Source of the DNA: Parcubacteria group bacterium GW2011_GWC1_45_14
GTDB taxonomy: Bacteria; Patescibacteriota; Minisyncoccia; Moranbacterales; GWC2-37-73
Length of the DNA stretch: 48,475 nucleotides
NCBI GenBank assembly: GCA_001001345.1
Contig: LCKI01000006.1
Span: 1-48,475 of the forward strand
Reading direction: 5' to 3'
Made by a program: the position numbers and the translations under genes. A model generated the notes under the pieces. The model was not told the DNA's origin. It worked only from the letters and a program-made list of their open reading frames with translations, and searched no databases. Shown here piece by piece: positions 36,734 to 45,968 of this stretch (its first letter is position 1; every line of letters starts with the position of its first letter).

Positions 36734-38803
36734 TCAGAAAATGATTTTCACATCGACCGCGATCGCCTTCTCGTCGGTGTTATAGACAAACATCGGATTG
36801 ATGTCGAATTCGCGCGCTTCGGGAATTTCCTCGGCGAAAGCCATTGCGGACGATATGATTTCAGCGACTTCTTCCACATCGAATTCCTTCAGCCCTCGCG
36901 CTCCAGCAAACAAGAATCCGATTTTGCTTTCCCTGAGTTTGTTCACGATTTCATTGCGGCTCATCGGAGGAATGAAAAAATCCACCATCTTGAAAACCTC
37001 CGTGTATATTCCACCGAGTCCCGCCACGACGATCGGACCGAAAACCTCATCGCGGTTTATTCCCAAAATAAGCTCCGTACCTTTGCTGAGCATGGGTTGG
37101 ACCAAAATTTCCTCCCCGGGGAATCTGCTCCAGAGATCCTCCAGCGCTTCGGACAATTCCTGTCGGTTTTTCAAATCCAGGATCAAGGCCTTCTGGTCGG
37201 TCTTATGCAAAACCTTGTCGGAGTCTATCTTGGCCACCACCGGATATTTCATTTCTTGCGCAATCTCATCGCCCTGTTTGAAATAATGCGACTCGATCGC
37301 GTTTATGCCATAGAGCGCCATCACCTTGGCGGCGTCATCGAACCGCAAAGCTTTTTTCCCTTCCTCCTTGGCCCTAGATATCATCTTCCCGACGATTTCC
37401 GTTCTTTCGGAGGACTTCACGACCTCTTCAGCCCCGAAATGGGATCCTTTTCTTTGCGACCATTTATAATAACAGTCCAAGATCTCAACAGCCCTTTCCG
37501 GGAAAGCGAAAGTCGGGATATTGGCAGCCTTCATCTTTAAAATAGCTTCTTCAACGAGCTCCCCTCCGATAAATGCCGCAGCCACTACCTTATCGGACTT
37601 GTTTTTGAAATCCATGATAACCTCAGCTACTTTCCCCACCGGGGTTTTTTCCTGAGGCGTCAAAATGCAAAGCGCCGTGCCTATTTCCTCATCAACGATA
37701 TTCTCCAAAGCGTAGGCATACCTGTTCTCGGCCGCGTCCCCCAAGACATCGATCGGGTTTTCCACCGAACCTTCTTCGGGAAGATTCTCCCTGAGCTTGC
37801 TTTTAACCATCTCGCTAAAATCGGCCAATTTGATATTTTTTCCCTTGAAAGCGTCCGTGGCCAAGACGCCCGCTCCCCCGGCGTTGGTAATGACGGCCAC
37901 TTTTTCGTTTTTCGGCACGTCGACGATCGAAATTATCTCCAATATTTCAAAAAAATCTTCCAGATTGTCCGCGCGGATCACTCCCGTCTTTTCGAAAACA
38001 GCATCGATAATTTCGTCGCTTCCGGAAAGCGCCCCTGTGTGCGAAGAAATGGCTCTCTGGGATTTTTCAGTTTTACCGGCTTTGAGAATCACGATCGGTT
38101 TTTTCTGCGAAACTTTCGAAGCGACTTCGATGAATCTTTTCCCGTCCTTGATTCCCTCTAAGTACATCCCGATGACTTTCGTATTCTCATCATCGCCCAA
38201 TTCCTCCATAAGTTCGATTTCGCTGAGCTGCATCTTGTTTCCCACGGAAACCAAAGAAGAAAACTTCAAACCTTCCTTCTTGGCTATATCCAAAGCGGCA
38301 ACCAAGAGGGCGCCCGACTGCGAGACAAAGGCAATGTTGCCTTTCTCAGGCATACCGACGGCGAATGACGCATTGAGACTGGAGCTTGGACTGATAAACC
38401 CAAGACAGTTCGGTCCCAAGACATTAAGTCCTTTCTGCTTCGCCAAAAGAGCGAGTTCGCCTTCTCTTTGGACTCCATCCTTGCCTACCTCGGAAAACCC
38501 GGCAGAGATGATGACGAAATTTTTCACCTTATCCGCGCTCTCTCGCACGACGTCCAGGACGAATTTGGCCGGAACTACCACTACCGCGACATCGACATTT
38601 TGCTCGATCTCGCTTAAGGACTTGTGACATTCTTTCCCATGAAGTTTTTCATAGGAAGGGTTAACCAAGAAAATCTCGCCCTGATAGCCGAGCTTGAGAA
38701 CATTTTCCGTAATAGCCGTGCCGACTTTTCCCTCCTTGTCGGAGGCCCCGACGATGGCGATTGACTTTGGAGCGAAAAGCGAAGAGAGTTTTTGTTTTTC
38801 CAT
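36734..38803 (-). CDS. ADP-forming acyl/acetyl-CoA synthetase (fused alpha-beta)
   Basis: LFAPKSIAIVGASDKEGKVG CoA-binding domain; SQSGALLVAALD; C-terminal ATP-grasp. Confidence 0.9.
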   Translation of the reverse strand: MEKQKLSSLFAPKSIAIVGASDKEGKVGTAITENVLKLGYQGEIFLVNPSYEKLHGKECHKSLSEIEQNVDVAVVVVPAKFVLDVVRESADKVKNFVIISAGFSEVGKDGVQREGELALLAKQKGLNVLGPNCLGFISPSSSLNASFAVGMPEKGNIAFVSQSGALLVAALDIAKKEGLKFSSLVSVGNKMQLSEIELMEELGDDENTKVIGMYLEGIKDGKRFIEVASKVSQKKPIVILKAGKTEKSQRAISSHTGALSGSDEIIDAVFEKTGVIRADNLEDFFEILEIISIVDVPKNEKVAVITNAGGAGVLATDAFKGKNIKLADFSEMVKSKLRENLPEEGSVENPIDVLGDAAENRYAYALENIVDEEIGTALCILTPQEKTPVGKVAEVIMDFKNKSDKVVAAAFIGGELVEEAILKMKAANIPTFAFPERAVEILDCYYKWSQRKGSHFGAEEVVKSSERTEIVGKMISRAKEEGKKALRFDDAAKVMALYGINAIESHYFKQGDEIAQEMKYPVVAKIDSDKVLHKTDQKALILDLKNRQELSEALEDLWSRFPGEEILVQPMLSKGTELILGINRDEVFGPIVVAGLGGIYTEVFKMVDFFIPPMSRNEIVNKLRESKIGFLFAGARGLKEFDVEEVAEIISSAMAFAEEIPEAREFDINPMFVYNTDEKAIAVDVKIIF

Positions 38804-38870
38804 ATAAAGTAAAAATAAGCAATTTATTTGCCTGACTCTTGGATTATACACCAATCGGCCTTTCCAATCA

Positions 38871-38903
38871 AAAAACGGCTAAATCACCAATTTAGCCGTT
38901 TTT
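38871..38903. terminator. Bidirectional intrinsic terminator
   Basis: AAAACGGCTAAATCACCAATTTAGCCGTTTTT. Confidence 0.85.
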
Positions 38904-39002
38904 CTCCACTTCAAACCAGTTCCAGGCAGGATGATCCGTGAAAACCGCCGCCAACCCACTTTCACAAAGATTCTTCCAAAAAACACATCCTTCCGACTAA
39001 CT

Positions 39003-39025
39003 GACGACCGTCGATACTTGGAATG
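39003..39025 (+). repeat. Short direct repeat copy A
   Basis: gacgACCGTCgaTACTTgGAATgat. Confidence 0.55.
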
Positions 39026-39112
39026 ATAATCAGAAAATTCCTTAAATTTAAGTAATGATAGCTCCCTTGGAAGACGAGTTGATATTTCCTTGATTTAGTT
39101 GTAAATTATAAG

Positions 39113-39224
39113 TGTCACACCAAACTAAATAGGCTTTGCTAAAAGCAGGGTATCGGGTTGCGTCTGAAAATAGGGCAACCCATACTAAAAAAATTAGACA
39201 CAACCTGTCTAGTTTGGTGTGACA
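39113..39224. repeat. 112-bp element bounded by 15-bp perfect inverted repeats
   Basis: TGTCACACCAAACTA (39113-39127) / TAGTTTGGTGTGACA (39210-39224). Confidence 0.85.
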
Positions 39225-39302
39225 ACCAGTATCGGGTTGTCCTTTTTTGTATCCAAAATCTTTAATTTTCAAATAATTAATTTAATTTCTAACCATAAAA
39301 TT

Positions 39303-40019
39303 ATGGAACAGGAAACTCTAGGACAAACGAAAAGTTGTCCAAAATGCGGGGAACGAATACAGTCTTCCGCAAAAGTGTGCAGATATTGTAAGGAAGATTT
39401 TGGTAATTGGTTTGCGCGACACAAGATTATAACAGGGGTATTAATATTTATCGCCTTGCTTATCGTCATTAGTTCAAACGATAGTAGTGAAGATAAGGTA
39501 GCTACTCCTGTTTCGGAAACATCAAAAAATAACACGTCCACAAGCAATTCCGCTCCGGTAAAGTCAGATAAAACTGCAGTCAATAGCGGAGGAGACGCCT
39601 ACAGCCCAGCCCCTGAAACTACTACTCCAACAGAAGATGCAAGTGAATACGGAAAGGCGATGTCCAAAGCCCTAATCACCCTAACTAAAGGTGTTGGCTA
39701 TACGCAAAATGCGGCTGTTTATGGAGCATCCGGCAATTATGCAGAAGCCTTAAAGGAAGTTGATAATGCCAGCGATAACTATTCTTTAGTCTTGGCTGAA
39801 ATAAAAAAATTAAAGACCCCCGATAGTTACAAAAAAACACAGGAGCTTATTGTCGAAGCAACTGACAAGTTCAATCAAGCAAACAATTTCTTGAAAAATG
39901 GTTTAAACAAGAAGGATGTTGGTTCAGTAAACAGGGCCATAGAGCTCATGACCGAAGGGACTAAAATTACAGAGCAAGCTACTGAAGAATTTAATAAAGC
40001 TAATAATGCTAATTTATAA
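39303..40019 (+). CDS. Zinc-ribbon + TM + Ser/Thr-rich linker + helical extracytoplasmic domain protein
   Basis: SCPKCGERIQSSAKVCRYCKEDF zinc ribbon; TM ITGVLIFIALLIVI. Confidence 0.8.
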   Translation: MEQETLGQTKSCPKCGERIQSSAKVCRYCKEDFGNWFARHKIITGVLIFIALLIVISSNDSSEDKVATPVSETSKNNTSTSNSAPVKSDKTAVNSGGDAYSPAPETTTPTEDASEYGKAMSKALITLTKGVGYTQNAAVYGASGNYAEALKEVDNASDNYSLVLAEIKKLKTPDSYKKTQELIVEATDKFNQANNFLKNGLNKKDVGSVNRAIELMTEGTKITEQATEEFNKANNANL

Positions 40020-40044
40020 CTTAACCAACTAACCATAAGAACCT

Positions 40045-40713
40045 ATGGAACAGGAAACTCTAGGACAAACGAAAAGTTGTCCAAAATGCGGGGAACAAAT
40101 ACAGTCTTCCGCTAAAGTGTGCAAGCATTGCAAGGCGGATCTTAGAAATTGGTTTGTCAGACACAAAGTAATCACGGGGATTTTGGCCTTGATGCTCATT
40201 GGAATCATCGGCGGCATGGGAGGAGAAAACAATGATAGCGAGAATAGCGCTGCACCGAGCAATGCAAGCGACGCAACAAAAAAAGAAGAAGCGGTTTTAT
40301 ATAAAACCAACGACGCGATCAAAACGGATAAATTTGAAATTACCGTGACTTCGGCGAAAGAAAAAAACGTCGTCGGAAGCCAGTATTTTCAAAGCAATCC
40401 GTCCGAAGGCGGAACATATATCGCAGTGCAATGGAAATATAAAAATATTTCAGACAAGCCGGCCGGTCCGTTTTCAACGCCCTCCATCAAACTTACGGAT
40501 GGAAACGGCACGTCTTATGATGCGGACATAAGCGCAAGCGGCAACTTCGCGACAGAAATAGACCTTAACCGGAAAATAATGAGCGACCTTAATCCAGACA
40601 TCACGGTCAATGATGCCAGCGTATTCGAAGTCAGCAAGGAACAGTTTGCCAAGGGGGACTGGAACATCCTTATTAAATCGGATGGTAAGGAGTATGGGGT
40701 TAGTCTCCAATAA
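40045..40713 (+). CDS. Zinc-ribbon + TM + DUF4352-like extracytoplasmic domain protein
   Basis: SCPKCGEQIQSSAKVCKHCKADL; C-terminus KFEITVTSAKE...GGTYIAVQWKYKNISDKP resembles DUF4352. Confidence 0.8.
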   Translation: MEQETLGQTKSCPKCGEQIQSSAKVCKHCKADLRNWFVRHKVITGILALMLIGIIGGMGGENNDSENSAAPSNASDATKKEEAVLYKTNDAIKTDKFEITVTSAKEKNVVGSQYFQSNPSEGGTYIAVQWKYKNISDKPAGPFSTPSIKLTDGNGTSYDADISASGNFATEIDLNRKIMSDLNPDITVNDASVFEVSKEQFAKGDWNILIKSDGKEYGVSLQ

Positions 40714-40739
40714 GACCGATTGCTTTAAAAATGACTCGA

Positions 40740-40773
40740 AACGGGAGGCTTGCAACTGCGAGCCTCCCGTTTT
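40740..40773 (+). terminator. Intrinsic terminator
   Basis: ACGGGAGGCT-tgcaactgcg-AGCCTCCCGTTTT. Confidence 0.85.
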
Positions 40774-40831
40774 ACTTTTTTAACTTCCAATCGATTCAAC
40801 CGCCCATTCAAAAAACTTATCCTACCAAGTA

Positions 40832-40858
40832 CGGACAACCGTCACTACTTAGAATAAT
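40832..40858 (+). repeat. Short direct repeat copy B
   Basis: ggacaACCGTCacTACTTaGAATaatt. Confidence 0.55.
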
Positions 40859-40869
40859 TATGATTATTT

Positions 40870-41490
40870 TTATAAATTGAATCTTATTTTCAGTTCCGCT
40901 TCGTTCGAAATATTCATCACTTCGCCGTATCGGACGAAATTCCTCAACTTATAATATTCCATGATGAAATCTATCTCATCCAAACAAGGGAACGGGTGGA
41001 TGAACACTGATTTCTGAATCTCCGAAAATCCGATCTCTTTCAGCTTCTCCCTGAGGATGTTCCTGTCCCTCCTTTTCTTTTCCGGAATATCGAAAAACAC
41101 CATGCGCCACTTCTTGTCCCACCTCAAAGGCTCTTTTATCCTTAGGCCGTCTATGCGGAATTCCAAAACCCTTTTTTCGCCTTTTTCACTAAGGACTATC
41201 CTCGTGCTTCCGTCTCCGTTCTCGACGAAATCGACCAACCTCTCATGCCTGAATTCCCTGATCAACCTATAAAGATAATCCTTGTCGATAAAATTCCATT
41301 CTTTGCGGACTTTTTTGAATATGTATTTCTGCGACCTCGGGGAGCCGGCCAACCCCAAGGCGACCCCGGCTCCCAATAAAAGCAGGAATTTTCTCTTGGC
41401 AGGACTATAAATCCTTCTTGTTTTTTTATTTTTTGATTCCACCTCCTGAAATTTAAACAAAAAAAGAATGCTAACTATTATTCCAACCAT
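40870..41490 (-). CDS. PaaX-like/Cas2-fold winged-helix protein (CPR type)
   Basis: wHTH-like region, then KWRMVFFDIPEKKRRDRNILREKLKEIGFSEIQKSVFIHPFPC (Cas2-like ferredoxin fold). Confidence 0.75.
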   Translation of the reverse strand: MVGIIVSILFLFKFQEVESKNKKTRRIYSPAKRKFLLLLGAGVALGLAGSPRSQKYIFKKVRKEWNFIDKDYLYRLIREFRHERLVDFVENGDGSTRIVLSEKGEKRVLEFRIDGLRIKEPLRWDKKWRMVFFDIPEKKRRDRNILREKLKEIGFSEIQKSVFIHPFPCLDEIDFIMEYYKLRNFVRYGEVMNISNEAELKIRFNL

Positions 41491-41515
41491 CGACGACCGT
41501 CACTACTTGGAATAT
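41491..41515 (+). repeat. Short direct repeat copy C
   Basis: cgacgACCGTCacTACTTgGAATat. Confidence 0.55.
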
Positions 41516-41552
41516 TTATGCGCGTATATACGCCAAACACAAGATGTGATGA

Positions 41553-42638
41553 TTAATCAAATCTCCCCAATTCCTCGATGAGCTTTTTCTGTTCGCGGGA
41601 AAGCTTCTTCGGCACATCCACAAGAATCTTCACCAGATGGTCGCCTCTTGATGACCCGCGAAGCGACGGCACCCCTTTTTCCTTGATTCGGAAAAGTTCC
41701 CCTGATTGCGTTCCCTGAGGAACCTTCATGGTCACATCCCCTTCGATAGTCTCCACGGAAATCTTATCCCCGAGAGCCGCCTGGGAGAACGAGATGTGCT
41801 CGGATGAAGTTATGTTATCATTATCCCTTTTGAATTTAGAGTGTGGCTTCACGTAGACATTGACATAAAGGTCTCCGCTTTGCGCTCCTTTTTCCCCAGC
41901 CTCTCCCTGGCCACGCACGGAAATAGTCTGTCCGCTTGAAATTCCCGCCGGGATATCGACTGAAATCTTCTGCTCCTCCTTGACCCTGCCTTCACCTGAA
42001 CATTTGTGGCATTTCTTGGAATATGTCTTGCCGCTTCCCGAACAGGTCGGACAAGTCGAAACCTGAGCGAATGAACCGAACACGCTTCGAACAGTCTGTT
42101 GGACCTTGCCGCTTCCCTTGCAGGTCGAGCAAGTTTCCTCCTTAGCCCCAGGCTCTCCTCCGTTTCCGTGGCACACGTCGCATTGCACCCTTCGATACAG
42201 ATTTATATCACGCTTGGCTCCGCGCACCATCTCCTCAAAGGAAATCTCCACATCCACCTGGATGTCACGTCCTGGCTGTCTTCGATCGCGCGTTTGCCTT
42301 CCCCCGAAGATATCCGAAAAGATGTCTCCGAATCCCTCGCCGAAATCGAATCCCTGCCCGCCGAAGCCTTGTTGGAAACCCGAAAAATCAAAACCACCGA
42401 AACCGGCTCCGCCTCCCGGACCGGCTCCTTCGAAAGTCTGACCGAACTGGTCATATTGCGAACGCTTAGACTTGTCGGAAAGCACCTGATACGCCTCATT
42501 GATCTCCTTGAATTTACTCTCGTCTCCACCAGACTTGTCGGGATGATATTTATGCGCAAGCTTCCGATAAGCCTTTTTTATCTCATCGTCGGAAGCTCCC
42601 TTGGAAACGCCCAATATGTTGTAAAAATCTTTAGCCAT
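41553..42638 (-). CDS. dnaJ: Chaperone DnaJ
   Basis: J domain with HPD, G/F-rich region, four CxxCxGxG-type zinc motifs. Confidence 0.97.
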   Translation of the reverse strand: MAKDFYNILGVSKGASDDEIKKAYRKLAHKYHPDKSGGDESKFKEINEAYQVLSDKSKRSQYDQFGQTFEGAGPGGGAGFGGFDFSGFQQGFGGQGFDFGEGFGDIFSDIFGGRQTRDRRQPGRDIQVDVEISFEEMVRGAKRDINLYRRVQCDVCHGNGGEPGAKEETCSTCKGSGKVQQTVRSVFGSFAQVSTCPTCSGSGKTYSKKCHKCSGEGRVKEEQKISVDIPAGISSGQTISVRGQGEAGEKGAQSGDLYVNVYVKPHSKFKRDNDNITSSEHISFSQAALGDKISVETIEGDVTMKVPQGTQSGELFRIKEKGVPSLRGSSRGDHLVKILVDVPKKLSREQKKLIEELGRFD

Positions 42639-42731
42639 TTTGTTTTCTTATTATCCTTCTTACTACCCATAAATATTACAACCAAAATAAAAAATTAGCA
42701 ATCCCCACTTCGGAGTGCCAAAAAGCTCTTA

Positions 42732-43865
42732 TTAGCGGATGACTTCCGCTTCCCGGGTCTCAGTTACGACACTAACCAATCCAGCCTTTCTCAGGACCCA
42801 GAACATCCCGGCTGCGATTCCTGTCCAAAAACGGGACGCGAACGAACCCAAGGGTATCAATGTCAAAAACAAAACCATGGTAAAGATAAGCGGCAAGACC
42901 TTGGATTTTTCTTTTCCCGCTCTCGGCTCAGCCAATTCGTCAATTTTTGAATTCATGATAACCACAAAAAGGTCCGAGACTTTCTCGTCGCCCTTGATTT
43001 CCGAACCCGCAGACTTGGAAAGTTCCTTTTTCCATTCCCGAATGATGTCTTGTTTTATCTGGGGGGAAACGGATGGCATTTTCAATGACGACCCGCTCTC
43101 GAAAGCCTCCAATTGTTTCCTTTCGTCATTGGTCAATTTCCTTCCCAGCTCGTTCTCGATCATTTTTTCCGCCTGGTCCTTTTGGAGGCTGCTGGCTCCA
43201 GACTCCAATTTGTTTTTAATTTCCTCTCCCTCCTTCTTGATTATCGTCTCATATATCTCTCCCAAAAACTCATCGGTCGTGATCTCGTCGCTTTTCACCT
43301 GCTGGAATTCCGGACTGATGCGCGGAAGGACCATGTTTATCACCCAGCTGGTGGTGCCGCCTTTGCTTATGTTCGGAGCGATCCTCTCGCTCTCCAGGGT
43401 CCTTATGGAAAAATAGTACTGGCTGGAAATCATCAGCACGAACGCAATCACGACCAGGAAGATTCCCCTGTGCAAACTTTTCATCAGATGGATTTTGATG
43501 CTGGTTTCGATGTCCTCCTCGATGCTCCTTTGGGCCGCGTAAACGAATACCCATGACAGGGCGACCGTCGCCAGATGAAGAAAGCTGTGAACGAAAAAGA
43601 AACTGACCGACAGGGAAACGAAAAACGCGGCCCAGAGCAAAACCCTTTTACGAACGAGCACTATTGAAAGACTCAGCATGACCGCGAAAAAAGAAAACCA
43701 CCCCAAAGGCACCCAGAAATCGCTCGCACCCTCGGCGAAAATCGCCCTGTCCACCGAATACCAAGAAAAAAATGCGGCGACGACTGTCAGAAAAAGCAAA
43801 ACATGGAAAAGTATTTTTTTAGGCATGGTTTTTGTCAGCATTAAAAAGTTCATATTATGACCCAA
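42732..43865 (-). CDS. Polytopic membrane protein, hypothetical
   Basis: 377 aa with N-terminal TM cluster and C-terminal TM. Confidence 0.75.
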   Translation of the reverse strand: MGHNMNFLMLTKTMPKKILFHVLLFLTVVAAFFSWYSVDRAIFAEGASDFWVPLGWFSFFAVMLSLSIVLVRKRVLLWAAFFVSLSVSFFFVHSFLHLATVALSWVFVYAAQRSIEEDIETSIKIHLMKSLHRGIFLVVIAFVLMISSQYYFSIRTLESERIAPNISKGGTTSWVINMVLPRISPEFQQVKSDEITTDEFLGEIYETIIKKEGEEIKNKLESGASSLQKDQAEKMIENELGRKLTNDERKQLEAFESGSSLKMPSVSPQIKQDIIREWKKELSKSAGSEIKGDEKVSDLFVVIMNSKIDELAEPRAGKEKSKVLPLIFTMVLFLTLIPLGSFASRFWTGIAAGMFWVLRKAGLVSVVTETREAEVIR

Positions 43866-43962
43866 TTATACCAGACAAAACAAAAAGGACGAACCCCGTA
43901 AAATCGCTTCGCGATCACGGGGCACGCCCCAAAAATCTTTACCCTAAACCGACCGTCTACGA

Positions 43963-44382
43963 CTAATTCCTGCCTCCGAAGACATGCTTCATCTTCCTTC
44001 CGGATTTCAGAAAAAGCTTGATAGAAAAAATTACATAAAAAACGATCGCATAAAATGCCTGGACCGCCATCATGCCAGCAAAATCAAGTCCCAACATCCC
44101 ATTACGGAATATCCCTCCCCCGTGCTCAAGCATTCCCAGAAGAGACAGCAGTCCTTCGAAAGGGATCGCGAAAAGCGAGATGAAACTGTAACAGAAAAAA
44201 GCGACAGCGGAAAAGATGTTTCCGGCAGCACTGGCTTCAAGATTGAAAAAGAAATTAAAAACCACATAGGCTACCACGGGAACGACCAACATAAAAGGAA
44301 CGGATGCCACAAAGATTTTTTCGCTGTTGGGCTTGAAAATTTTTGCAAACATAATTTCTTGTCCCGTGAAATTGCACTTCAT
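43963..44382 (-). CDS. Small polytopic membrane protein, hypothetical
   Basis: 139 aa with about three TM segments. Confidence 0.65.
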   Translation of the reverse strand: MKCNFTGQEIMFAKIFKPNSEKIFVASVPFMLVVPVVAYVVFNFFFNLEASAAGNIFSAVAFFCYSFISLFAIPFEGLLSLLGMLEHGGGIFRNGMLGLDFAGMMAVQAFYAIVFYVIFSIKLFLKSGRKMKHVFGGRN

Positions 44383-44525
44383 TTCACTGGGATGTTTTTA
44401 TTAATTAGCTGGAAATTTTCCAGTGGCAATATTATACCATAAAAAATACGAAAAATCCATCGAAAAGGGAAAGTTATCCACATGTGTTCCTTTTGCCTTA
44501 TGGAAGCCTCCTATCGCCATAAAAA

Positions 44526-44551
44526 ACGGACCGGCAAATTCACCGGTCCGT
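44526..44551 (-). terminator. Intrinsic terminator
   Basis: Minus ACGGACCGG-TGAATTTG-CCGGTCCGTTTTTT. Confidence 0.88.
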
Positions 44552-44583
44552 GCGATGGAGGAAATTTCCATCCTTATTTTTCC

Positions 44584-45264
44584 TCAAATCGGATCACCCG
44601 TATTGCGAAGAATAAGGATGTTTTCTTTTTCCGAAGTGACCGAACATATCCTGGCGATGTCATTTTTCTCGAACCTATGGAGGACTTTCACCGTCCTCTC
44701 CGCGTCGTACCCGAAAAGTTTTTCGACGAATCCCGCTTCCGCCCCGAACACGAACAAGTCCGCCAGCAGCTTCGGATCGACTTTCTCCAGAACATCCCAC
44801 AAAGCCGCCTTGTCCGGCATGCCGTGGGAACATTCCACGAACCTTTTCCAGTCGCGTGTGCGCAAAAGCGTCAAGAGAACCGTCTGCTCGGAAAAAAACC
44901 CGCTTGTCTCATTCTTCTTTCTTTTTTCCCGCATCTTGCATGGAACCGGCGGAATCTCCATGACGATCCCTTTGCCGAATTCCCCTTTTTTCTTTTTCTT
45001 TTCCATCCTTGCTTTTTCCACTTCAAGAAGTCCGATACCGAGTTCTTTCAATAAAGCCCTGACGCTGTCCTGCAAATCCACAACTTCTTCGATGACCTGC
45101 TCTCTGGTCTTGGCGCGGGCAAGTTCCCTTACTTCCTCAAGGATCTTTCTCCGGATGTATTTGAGACGCTCCTTCGGACTCTCCAAGATCCGATGTTTGG
45201 GCACTATGCCTTCTTCGCGAGTCCTGATTTCGACTATCTTGTCCCTGACCAATTTCTCCGCCAT
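44584..45264 (-). CDS. MazG/PRA-PH-like NTP pyrophosphohydrolase domain fused to a C-terminal domain of unknown function
   Basis: MAEKLVRDKIVEIRTREEGIVPKHRIL...ILEEVRELARAKTREQVIEEVVDLQDSVRALLKELGI...GEFGKGIVME; start re-assigned to 45264. Confidence 0.7.
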   Translation of the reverse strand: MAEKLVRDKIVEIRTREEGIVPKHRILESPKERLKYIRRKILEEVRELARAKTREQVIEEVVDLQDSVRALLKELGIGLLEVEKARMEKKKKKGEFGKGIVMEIPPVPCKMREKRKKNETSGFFSEQTVLLTLLRTRDWKRFVECSHGMPDKAALWDVLEKVDPKLLADLFVFGAEAGFVEKLFGYDAERTVKVLHRFEKNDIARICSVTSEKENILILRNTGDPI

Positions 45265-45459
45265 AGCACCCCCTTTTTTTTCCACAAAGGTTTTATATTC
45301 GAATATTCGATTTTTAACGAACGATGCTTCCGAAAAGGATACCCCGAAATATTGGAAGATGCAAGGGTATCCCGAACGGCTGGTACCATTTGACAAAAGA
45401 CCTTTCCGGGAGAAGAATGGAGCAAAGCTCATTAACAGTTTAATGACAAGGAGGACGCC

Positions 45460-45834
45460 ATGGGCAATATGAATCGTTTCGATATCAAGAGCTAGAAAGA
45501 TCGTTTCGAACAGGTTATCTCCAATCTCAAAAATCCCAACTTTGAAATCGCTTTTTTATATTCCAAACTGCAGGAATTCTATGGCCATCAAGATCCCTTG
45601 GTGCAAATGGTTCTTTTCATGATCTGCAAATACCGTCCCGAATTATACGATGTTCTTGGCGGCTTCTATGAAAGAGCACTCGCCATTCAAAGAGCGCAAG
45701 AAGAAATGGAAGGAATTATAAAAAGGACGGTTTTCGTATCAAGAATCCTAAACTATGCATTTCGCGAAAGCATAAAAGCGAATTTCACGACATCGCGCAT
45801 CCTAAATTCCATTCTCTGGAAATTTTCAGCTTAA
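45460..45834 (+). pseudogene. Hypothetical protein interrupted by in-frame TAG at codon 12
   Basis: SD AAGGAGG, ATG at 45460, MGNMNRFDIKS*KDRFEQVISNLKNPNFEIAFLYSKLQEFYGHQDPLVQMVLFMICKYRPELYDVLGG...; followed by strong + terminator. Confidence 0.6.
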
Positions 45835-45861
45835 GCAGTCCGCGGCCTGCGAGCAGAACGA

Positions 45862-45905
45862 AATAAGCCGGAACTGTCAATGCTAGTTCCGGCTTATTAT
45901 TTTTA
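45862..45905 (+). terminator. Intrinsic terminator
   Basis: AATAAGCCGGAACT-gtcaatgct-AGTTCCGGCTTATTATTTTT. Confidence 0.9.
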
Positions 45906-45912
45906 ATAAAAT

Positions 45913-45940
45913 AAAACCCGCCAAATTTTGACGGGCTTTA
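45913..45940 (-). terminator. Intrinsic terminator
   Basis: Minus AAAGCCCGTCAAAATTTGGCGGGTTTTATTTT. Confidence 0.7.
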
Positions 45941-45968
45941 TGGCCACAAAAAAGTATCCGCGTAACCG

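Noticed and set aside
40870-41490. CRISPR-Cas adaptation module
   Set aside because: Only a Cas2-like domain is present; no Cas1, effector, leader or repeat array in the window.
44423-45472. 349-aa plus-strand ORF
   Set aside because: Antisense to the better supported MazG-like gene; Ser/Phe-rich shadow-ORF composition and contains that gene's terminator hairpin.
45493-45495. Genome-wide amber recoding
   Set aside because: TAG terminates galU and the PpiC gene normally, and TGA also terminates a gene at 9634, so the standard code fits.
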